This document shows positions 6,561-12,757 of a stretch of 15,405 bases of DNA, piece by piece. The stretch spans positions 18,494 to 33,898 of the forward strand of contig DAHO01000081.1 of NCBI GenBank assembly GCA_002498455.1, given 5' to 3'. This stretch comes from Euryarchaeota archaeon UBA602. Lineage in GTDB: Archaea > Thermoplasmatota > Poseidoniia > Poseidoniales > Thalassarchaeaceae. The notes below the pieces were generated by a model. The model searched no databases. It was not told the origin of the DNA and saw only the letters and a list, made by a program, of their open reading frames with translations. The position numbers were made by a program, and so were the translations under genes. Each line of letters starts with the position of its first letter. The first letter of the stretch is position 1.

Positions 6561-7217
6561 ATGCAGCAAAAATCAATTTTGATTATTGGGGCCGGAGGCA
6601 TCGGCGGACTTCTGTTGGATTTAATTTCTAGATCAATTTCCTTCAGCGGCTCATTTGAAGTGAAGATTTCGATCATGGATGGGGATGTAGTAGAACAACG
6701 CAATTTACCTCATCAACGGTTCTCAATATCGGACCTAGGAAACCACAAAGTCGATGCGTTGAACGATTACCTTCAACATTTGGTAAATGCAGCCGATAAC
6801 GGCGTAATGATTGATCCTATCTGCACAAATTTTTCTGGGAAAATAGAGTTGGAAGAATTCGATTTGATTATTGTTGCAGTCGATTGCGAAGAGCCCCGTA
6901 GGATCGTTCATGCGAATGCCACTCAGTGGCTTGATCTTCGTGCACGAGGGGATGGATTCGTGATGTGGAGCCATCTTGATAATCTCGAAATTCTTGATTC
7001 ACTCCCCAAATTGCCCGAGGGCATCTCGGCAAGTTGTCAATTAGATGGAGCCATTGAAACGGGAAACATCCAGTTTGGGTTTGCATTAGCAGCGGCCCAT
7101 GGAGCACAATGGGTGGTTCAATGGTTACGGGGTGGAAACCCACCCTCGGGGAAGATGTATTCGATTCATATGGGCGAACTACCAATGCCCGAACCATCAC
7201 AGGGGTCGGTTGAATGA
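6561..7217 (+). CDS. Minimal E1/ThiF-family adenylating enzyme
   Basis: A 218-residue stand-alone adenylation domain. Visible marks: nucleotide loop G-A-G-G-I-G-G (10-16); D40-G-D42 with N48-L-P-H-Q52-R-F, the usual D-x-D-x5-N-L-x-x-Q motif of ATP and tail binding; G60-N-H-K63 with the catalytic lysine; V-D108-C-E-E-P-R-R-I-V-H-A-N118; and Cys159 in S-A-S-C-Q-L-D-G, placed where related enzymes can hold a thioester cysteine. It lacks the two CxxC zinc pairs found in MoeB/ThiF and canonical E1s, has no rhodanese or E2 domain, and begins directly at the first strand without the arginine-bearing N-terminal helix. It should activate the ubiquitin-like protein encoded just upstream. GAGG lies 7 nt before the ATG. 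Its TGA overlaps the JAB start as ATGA, implying coupled translation. Confidence 0.88.
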   Translation: MQQKSILIIGAGGIGGLLLDLISRSISFSGSFEVKISIMDGDVVEQRNLPHQRFSISDLGNHKVDALNDYLQHLVNAADNGVMIDPICTNFSGKIELEEFDLIIVAVDCEEPRRIVHANATQWLDLRARGDGFVMWSHLDNLEILDSLPKLPEGISASCQLDGAIETGNIQFGFALAAAHGAQWVVQWLRGGNPPSGKMYSIHMGELPMPEPSQGSVE

Positions 7218-7777
7218 GCGGATTGGAAAAGCAAGATTTGTCACCCACCTCTGCAATGATTCCACGGGAGGCAGTAATTCCTCGTCTCCACCCAACTCGA
7301 GATATTGAACTGGCGATTGTGTCCGGCAATTTACGTTCAGACGCACTCCTCCAGAGTTTTGCCTACTTCGCTGTAGAGCGCCAGTGGCAGAGCGTTTGGA
7401 ATCTTGCAGATTGCTTGAAGCGCGAGGTCAGCATTCTGTTTGACTCCCAGGGGTTGATCTGGGTAGATATTGGTACCATTGGAATGGTCCATGTTTCACC
7501 ACCGATTGGATCAGAATTACCTCTACGGCTTTGGGTTCATACTCACCCTTGGAGCGCTTATTGGTCTGACACGGATCGAAGAGCCCTGGCTGGATTTGCA
7601 GGCGCGTTAGATGAAGCGCTTGTCCTAGGTCATGACCATCTTGTTCGTTCAATTAGTAGAGATCCAGTAACCCCTCCACTTAATCGAAAGCTGTCCTCTG
7701 ATGGTCCATTGATGCATTGGACCGATGAGGATCCGATTTCATACCAAGCATTTCGCGAAGGGATGCACAGACCCTGA
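7214..7777 (+). CDS. JAB/JAMM-type metalloprotease-like protein
   Basis: A 187-residue protein whose core carries W-V-H109-T-H111-P-x5-S118-D-T-D121-R-R-A-L, recognisable as the JAMM zinc motif (H-x-H-x7-S-x2-D) but one residue shorter between the second His and Ser. The catalytic Glu is normally at the start of a strand after a helix; E71 in K-R-E-V-S-I-L-F-D-S-Q-G is the best candidate, E55 the alternative. About 70 residues precede the core, including a long helix. In related operons JAB proteins trim or deconjugate ubiquitin-like proteins; cutting after Gly-Gly of the upstream gene product would release Asn. The shortened loop might weaken or alter zinc binding, so activity is not certain. 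Starts in an ATGA overlap with the E1-like gene; ends 3 bp from the convergent ribonucleotide reductase gene. Confidence 0.82.
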   Translation: MSGLEKQDLSPTSAMIPREAVIPRLHPTRDIELAIVSGNLRSDALLQSFAYFAVERQWQSVWNLADCLKREVSILFDSQGLIWVDIGTIGMVHVSPPIGSELPLRLWVHTHPWSAYWSDTDRRALAGFAGALDEALVLGHDHLVRSISRDPVTPPLNRKLSSDGPLMHWTDEDPISYQAFREGMHRP

Positions 7778-7780
7778 CAA

Positions 7781-10700
7781 TCAGGAGCAACCGGTGGTTG
7801 CACCACAGGCATTGCACTTGAGACAAGTACCGTTGCGAACCATCTGGCTACTGCCACACTCGTCACAGATGTCGCCTGTGAATCCTGCTTCTCTTGCCTG
7901 CTGACGTAGGGCAGATGCAGGATCAACATCTAGGGTCATCTGCACGTTTCGACTTTCACCTTGATTGCGAGCGACACCATCTTCGGTAATCTCAGGACGA
8001 CTGATTGAGGTGACTTCCAAATCCTCTTCGCTAACGTGAGCCAGATCATTTCGGCCCAGATAATCAATGGCCAATTCACGGAAGATGTAATCCACCAAAC
8101 TGGTTGCCATCTTGACTCGGTTTGAACCACCGGCGACCATTCCACTGGGCTCGAACTTCTGGAACGTGAAGCTCTTGACGAACGCGTCCAATGGAACACC
8201 ATACTGCAGGCCGATGGAGACTGCAATCGCGAACTGGTTCAGCAGACTTCGCCATGCTGCACCTTCCTTTGAGGTGGTGATCATGATTTCACCGAGGCGC
8301 CCATCGTCATACTTGCTTGAGGTCAGATATACAGTGTGGCCACCCACACTCGCCTTCATGGTTCGAGAGTCACGAACCGCGGGTAGGGGTTGGCGAGATG
8401 CGATGTAACTGTGAACGAATGCTTCCGCCACGGGTGCGGCTTTTTCTTCGGGCAGAGGCAACGCTTCTGCGACCTGCTTGACCGCCTTTTGCACGGTTAC
8501 AATTTCTTCTTGTTCCTCTTCCTCAACAGAGGACATGTCAACCAATGAATTCATCAGCGGCTGCGACAACTTACTCCCGTCTCGATACACGGCACAGGCC
8601 TTGTTCATGGTAGAGTGCGACAAATCATATGCGGCTCTAACATCTTCAATCGTTGCACTACTGGGCATATTGATGGTTTTGGAGATGGCTCCGGAAATGA
8701 ATGGCTGTGCAGCAGCCATCATCAATACGTGCGCATCCCAATCGATGCATCGTATCCCATTCTTTCCACCAGGCGTTGCACAATCAAACACGGCTAGATG
8801 CTCAGCCTTGAGATGAGGTGCGTTTTCAATCGAAAGATGACCAAATACGTGTGCATTTGCCTCTTCAATTTCGGCAGCAGAGAATCCAATGTGACCCAAC
8901 GTGTCAAAGAACGGGTTGTCACAATCTTCCTTGGAAATTCCGAGGGTACCCATACAGAATTCTTCTCCAAGGACGTGTGGTGCGAACATCGAACGTGCAT
9001 CCCAAACAGAATCGATATTGGCGTGGATTTTGGCAAATTCTCCCTCAGCGAACCCAATATCTCTGAGGCGCTCTAGAGAAACACTCTCACACCGCTCAAG
9101 AGACGCTGTACCCATCACATGCTCAACAATTTCTGTTGCCTGAGCATCACTGTATCCTAGCCGCTTCAAAGCAGAGGGCACACCCTTGTTGATGATTCGA
9201 AGTGAACCGCCACCTGCGAGTGTCTTGTACTGAACCAAACTGAATTGTGGCTCAACCCCAGTGGTGTCTGCCGCCATAACCAATCCAATGGTTCCGGTGG
9301 GTGCAATAACAGTGGTCTGCGCATTGCGATAACCGTGTTCTTCACCCATTGCCAACGCATGATCCCAAACGGTCCGAGCCGCTTCAAGCAGATCTTTCGG
9401 GCACTTCTTCGAATCAATGCCCATGGGTGCAATCGACAGGCCTTCGTATTCTCCTTGGTCTACGTTGTAAGCGGCTCTGCGATGGTTGCGCATTACTCGC
9501 AGCATGTGTTCTGCATTTTCCTCATACTTTGGGAATGGCCCGAGGAAACTTGCCAAATCAGCACTGGTGGCATAGGACTCACCCGTCATGATGGCCGAAA
9601 TCGCGCCACAGATTGCATATCCACGAGGATCATTGTAGGGGATTCCCATGTGCATCAGCATGGAGCCGATGTTACAGAATCCCAAACCTAGGGTCCGGTA
9701 ATCGTAGGATTTCCTTGAAATTGCTTGGCTGGGGAATTGTGCCATGAGGACACTAATTTCTAGTGTAGTGGTCCAAAGTCGGCAAGAGTGTCGAAACCCT
9801 TCGACATCAAAGGTCTGCGATTCCATGTCGTAGTAATGGAGCAAATTGATACTGGCCAAGTTGCATGCGGTGTCATCAAGGAACATGTATTCGCTGCACG
9901 GATTGGAACCATTGATTCGCCCTCCTTCCGGACAGGTGTGCCATTCGTTGATGGTGGTATCGAACTGGATCCCAGGGTCGGCACAAGCCCAAGCCGTGTA
10001 CGCAATATCATTCCACAACTGGGCCGCATCAAGTGAGCGATGAGGCACAGGATCACGGCCTTCATTGGCGGCTTTTTCTTTCTCGGTTCGGAAGAACAAA
10101 TCCCATTCACCACCTGACTTGACTGCTTCCATGAATTCTTCGGGAACACGGACAGAGTTGTTTGAATTCTGGCCCGAAACTGTACCATAGGCTTCACCTT
10201 GCCAATCGGTATCCATCACATCAAACTCAACACTCTTCCATCCATGCTTTGCCAAATCCAACATGCGTTGAAGGTGTGGCTGGGGCACACTTGCTTGAAT
10301 GGCCTTGATCATCGCACTCTTGAGGACTGGGTTGGCATTGGGGTCAAGACTCAATTCATCTCCATCCCAACATGCACCGAGTACTGCATTGCAGTGCTTT
10401 TGGAGTGCGGCTGAACCCGCAACGAGAGCGCTCACCTTCTCTTCTTCAGAGAGTTTCCACCCGATGTATTCCTCAATGTCAGGGTGATCCAAATCTAGGG
10501 TCACCATCTTTGCAGCTCTGCGTGTGGTGCCACCACTCTTGATGGCACCTGCAGCGCGGTCGCCGATCTTGAGGAACGACAGCAAACCACTCGATGTCCC
10601 TCCACCTGAAAGGGGCTCACCGGCCCCGCGAATGTTGGAGAAATTGGAACCGGTTCCGGAACCGAACTTGAACAGCAACGCTTCTCGATTCCAAAGACCC

Positions 10701-11401
10701 ATGATTGAACTCGAATCACCCACCAGACTGTCGGAGACACTCTGGATGAAGCAAGCGTGTGGTTGTGGGTGCTCATACGCGTTCACAGAGCGCATGTCTT
10801 CTTCAGTGACAGGGTCAACATACCAGTGACCTTGGGCTGGACCTTCAATACCGTACGCCCAGTGCAGGCCCGTGTTGAACCATTGCGGACTGTTCGGTGC
10901 GGAGCGCTGGCTGGCAATGAGATAACACATCTCATCAAAGTAAGCCCGAGCATCACCTTCGCTAGCAAAGTAACCATGCTTCCAACCCCAGTATGTCCAA
11001 GTTCCTGCGAGTCGACGGAACAATTGACGCCCGTCTGATTCAGAACCGAACCGATCTTCCGCCTTCATCTTCTGCAGCTTTTCTTCGTCCGGAGCGGATC
11101 GCTGAAGCCAGGTGGGCACACCGTCCTCGGGTACCTTACGCAGAACAGCAGGGACGCCCGCCTTCCGCATGTATTTCTGAGCACAGACCTTCCCCGGTAC
11201 ACCCTCAAATCCAACAGGCAATGAAACGTCGTTAATCTCGAAAGCAACTGAACCGTCAGGGTTGTTGATGATGAAATCGGAGGTAGACCAATCGAACTGA
11301 TCAAACGGATCCTTGTCAACTTGTGTAAATCGGCGCTCAATGACCATTCCAGTTTCTTCGTCTCCGGTTGTTGCCTTGTCTTTCATTTTGGATTGTGTCA
11401 T
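7781..11401 (-). CDS. nrdJ: Adenosylcobalamin-dependent (class II) ribonucleoside-diphosphate reductase
   Basis: A long class II reductase (1206 residues) that makes deoxyribonucleotides using a B12-generated thiyl radical. It shows H-A-C-F-I-Q-S-V (Cys217, one of the redox pair), the F-G-S-G-T-G-S-N-F-S and G-A-I-K-S-G-G-T-T-R-R-A-A-K-M loops, S-G-Q-N-S-N-N-S-V-R-V, N500-P-C502-S-E504 with the active-site thiyl Cys and Glu, then the C-N-L-A-S-I-N-L second redox Cys segment, and P-T-G-T-I-G. After an acidic linker comes a TSCPD-like domain and a C-terminal zinc ribbon C-D-E-C-G with C-L-K-C and further Cys. No intein interrupts it. The frame runs to 11476, but ATG at 11401 has GGAG 9 nt upstream, whereas upstream codons give an unlikely N-terminus. 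Class II enzymes need no oxygen and no separate small subunit; none is nearby. Confidence 0.96.
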   Translation of the reverse strand: MTQSKMKDKATTGDEETGMVIERRFTQVDKDPFDQFDWSTSDFIINNPDGSVAFEINDVSLPVGFEGVPGKVCAQKYMRKAGVPAVLRKVPEDGVPTWLQRSAPDEEKLQKMKAEDRFGSESDGRQLFRRLAGTWTYWGWKHGYFASEGDARAYFDEMCYLIASQRSAPNSPQWFNTGLHWAYGIEGPAQGHWYVDPVTEEDMRSVNAYEHPQPHACFIQSVSDSLVGDSSSIMGLWNREALLFKFGSGTGSNFSNIRGAGEPLSGGGTSSGLLSFLKIGDRAAGAIKSGGTTRRAAKMVTLDLDHPDIEEYIGWKLSEEEKVSALVAGSAALQKHCNAVLGACWDGDELSLDPNANPVLKSAMIKAIQASVPQPHLQRMLDLAKHGWKSVEFDVMDTDWQGEAYGTVSGQNSNNSVRVPEEFMEAVKSGGEWDLFFRTEKEKAANEGRDPVPHRSLDAAQLWNDIAYTAWACADPGIQFDTTINEWHTCPEGGRINGSNPCSEYMFLDDTACNLASINLLHYYDMESQTFDVEGFRHSCRLWTTTLEISVLMAQFPSQAISRKSYDYRTLGLGFCNIGSMLMHMGIPYNDPRGYAICGAISAIMTGESYATSADLASFLGPFPKYEENAEHMLRVMRNHRRAAYNVDQGEYEGLSIAPMGIDSKKCPKDLLEAARTVWDHALAMGEEHGYRNAQTTVIAPTGTIGLVMAADTTGVEPQFSLVQYKTLAGGGSLRIINKGVPSALKRLGYSDAQATEIVEHVMGTASLERCESVSLERLRDIGFAEGEFAKIHANIDSVWDARSMFAPHVLGEEFCMGTLGISKEDCDNPFFDTLGHIGFSAAEIEEANAHVFGHLSIENAPHLKAEHLAVFDCATPGGKNGIRCIDWDAHVLMMAAAQPFISGAISKTINMPSSATIEDVRAAYDLSHSTMNKACAVYRDGSKLSQPLMNSLVDMSSVEEEEQEEIVTVQKAVKQVAEALPLPEEKAAPVAEAFVHSYIASRQPLPAVRDSRTMKASVGGHTVYLTSSKYDDGRLGEIMITTSKEGAAWRSLLNQFAIAVSIGLQYGVPLDAFVKSFTFQKFEPSGMVAGGSNRVKMATSLVDYIFRELAIDYLGRNDLAHVSEEDLEVTSISRPEITEDGVARNQGESRNVQMTLDVDPASALRQQAREAGFTGDICDECGSSQMVRNGTCLKCNACGATTGCS

Positions 11402-11717
11402 GTTCGTCATCTCCGTCGTGGTGTGGAATGTAAAGCGGGGTTCATTCAATGGCCGGTGCAACCGGTGGCCCGGCACACAGGGAGTTTGCCTCCGATTTAG
11501 AGGGTCTTTGAAGATATCGCAGCGCGCGCGTGTGAACGCGTGTGAAGCGCACCAAAATCTCCCCTCTCACGATGATGCGAATCAGGTCGAAATAGGCCCA
11601 TATTCAACGATAATATATCTAACCCAATAGACCTATGTTTTCACAAATCAACAGATGGGCAATGACAGGCAATGCATTTGAGTGAATACCGCCCCCCCGT
11701 GAATAAGGAGTGGTTGG
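11402..11717. promoter_or_regulatory. Divergent regulatory region between nrdJ and the acidic TerB-like genes
   Basis: A 316-bp stretch with no convincing gene. TATA-like TAATATAT (11611-11618) could serve both directions; for nrdJ it would imply a leader of roughly 190 nt. That leader includes a tandem 10-bp repeat (11527-11546) and small GC-rich inverted repeats such as CCGGT/ACCGG (11453-11465) and GGAG/CTCC (11481-11493). I could not fit these to the cobalamin riboswitch consensus. GGAG at 11707-11710 is the ribosome site of the gene at 11718. A C-run lies at about 11690-11697. Confidence 0.5.
11527..11546. repeat. Tandem 10-bp direct repeat upstream of nrdJ
   Basis: CGCGTGTGAA occurs twice back to back (11527-11536 and 11537-11546), preceded by an alternating CG run. 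Ten bp is about one helix turn, so two protein subunits would sit on the same face of DNA. It could be an operator for nrdJ. It does not resemble the AT-rich palindromic NrdR box. Confidence 0.55.
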
Positions 11718-12236
11718 ATGCCTGTGCCAGATCCAGAAAATGAAACAGAATCTTCCGATGCTGAGGTTGATCCCTTTGAGGAACTCGGCGTTCAGACCAA
11801 TATTTCCAATGCAAGTTCCAGCGATGGGTTAGAGGCATTCATGGAAGACGATGAAGAGGAAGTGATGGACGCAACCCCTGTAGTCGAATCCGAGCACGAG
11901 GATGACGACGAAGACGAAGACGTCTTTGCAACCCTTGGCGTCGCCGGACCATCCGTCGCTCTCGCCTCCTCAGGACAAGACGATATTCTTGCAGCGTTCA
12001 TGGACGATGAGGATGAACCCGAGGAAGAACATTCTGAGGATGAAGTGGAAGATGAACCGGCCCCCCAAGCTCCTGTTCAACCCGAAGCAAAGGAGGCTTA
12101 CAAGATGGTTCTGGAAACCGTATGGGTGGACGGTGTTCTCGATCCAGGGGAAGTCAATTTGCTGGCCCGTAAGCGGGAAGATTTGGGAATTACCTTTGAG
12201 GAACATTTGGCGATTGTTCGTGAAATGCTTGGGTGA
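11718..12236 (+). CDS. Very acidic protein with duplicated motif and C-terminal TerB-like domain
   Basis: A 172-residue protein; AAGGAG sits 7 nt before the ATG. The first 120 residues are extremely rich in Asp and Glu and probably disordered. Within them a pattern occurs twice about 50 residues apart: D-x-F-x-x-L-G-V (18-25 and 68-75), A-S-S (32-34 and 83-85), and A-F-M-x-D-x-E/D-x-E (40-48 and 93-100). Residues 126-171 are a helical unit (Y-K-M-V-L-E-T-V-W-V-D-G-V-L-D then E-x-x-L-L-x-x-K-R-E-x-L-G-I) of the TerB-like kind, often found in short archaeal proteins. The same unit begins the next gene, 6 bp away. Function unknown; a docking protein with two copies of a short peptide ligand and an interaction domain is an inference. 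Confidence 0.85.
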   Translation: MPVPDPENETESSDAEVDPFEELGVQTNISNASSSDGLEAFMEDDEEEVMDATPVVESEHEDDDEDEDVFATLGVAGPSVALASSGQDDILAAFMDDEDEPEEEHSEDEVEDEPAPQAPVQPEAKEAYKMVLETVWVDGVLDPGEVNLLARKREDLGITFEEHLAIVREMLG

Positions 12237-12242
12237 TTTACA

Positions 12243-12713
12243 ATGCAGGCACTGGGTCCAGATCCATTCTTTCATGCCCTAGCCTTGGCTTGGTCAGATG
12301 GTATCATGACAGCCACAGAATTCGCTCAACTTGATGCGCTACAGGCGGCCTTAGGGCTTTCAGATGCCGAACGAGCAGAGATTGAATCAAAATACGAGAC
12401 AGCTTTGGTTGCAGGAACCGCGCCAACTGGAGAGAATGCAGAATCACTGGTAGAGTGGATAGATGCCGTTCGAGCCCTGAAAAACGTCCATCCTGACATC
12501 TCAAGTGGGCTTGCTCGACGACTTGGAGCCACTGCACTGCGTGCAGGGTTGCATCCATGTGGATACATTGTTGCTTACGATTGGATGACCCATCTCGGGT
12601 TAGATCGACCTTTCGCGGAAGGTGCGTGGATGGTCGGGGGGGTCGCCCCCGCGATTAAGGCGGTCCCATTGGCCCTCGCACCCGTCGCACACACACTCAA
12701 CTTACTCGAATAG
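12243..12713 (+). CDS. Small protein with N-terminal TerB-like helical domain
   Basis: A 156-residue protein whose residues 9-53 (F-F-H-A-L-A-L-A-W-S-D-G-I-M-T, E26, A-L-G-L-S-D-A-E) match the C-terminal unit of the preceding gene in spacing: W-x-D-G-I/V, a conserved Glu nine residues on, then L-G-I/L-S/T-x-x-E. The second half has A-R-R-L-G-A-T-A-L-R, a Cys, aromatic-rich Y-I-V-A-Y-D-W-M and a hydrophobic Ala/Pro-rich tail that is weakly membrane-like but too broken for a confident transmembrane helix. GGGTGA, the end of the upstream gene, lies 6 nt before the ATG, so the two genes are likely co-translated from one mRNA and may bind each other. Function unknown. Confidence 0.84.
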   Translation: MQALGPDPFFHALALAWSDGIMTATEFAQLDALQAALGLSDAERAEIESKYETALVAGTAPTGENAESLVEWIDAVRALKNVHPDISSGLARRLGATALRAGLHPCGYIVAYDWMTHLGLDRPFAEGAWMVGGVAPAIKAVPLALAPVAHTLNLLE

Positions 12714-12740
12714 AGTCAAGGCTTACGATTCGAAATGAGT

Positions 12741-12757
12741 GGAAGGTTCAACCTTCC
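12741..12757. terminator. Near-palindrome at the convergent gene ends
   Basis: GGAAGGTT-C-AACCTTCC is a perfect 8-bp inverted repeat around one base, lying between convergent genes and covering the surface-protein stop codon. It could act as a bidirectional transcription end or RNA-stability hairpin. There is no T-run on either strand, and part of it is constrained by codons for the last residues, so this is weakly supported. Confidence 0.3.

Noticed and set aside
7781..11401. Intein or insertion in the unusually long reductase
   Set aside because: Motifs follow the expected order of long B12-dependent reductases, and no splicing-type Cys...His-Asn blocks are visible; the extra length is the linker, TSCPD-like domain and zinc ribbon.
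11402..11610. Cobalamin riboswitch upstream of nrdJ
   Set aside because: No stretch matches the conserved B12-box core and pairing pattern by eye; only short GC-rich stems are present.
12634..12654. GC hairpin (G-run followed by C-run) near the end of the second TerB-like gene
   Set aside because: It lies inside the coding frame and is explained by Gly-Gly-Val-Ala-Pro codons; no T-run or other sign of a terminator.
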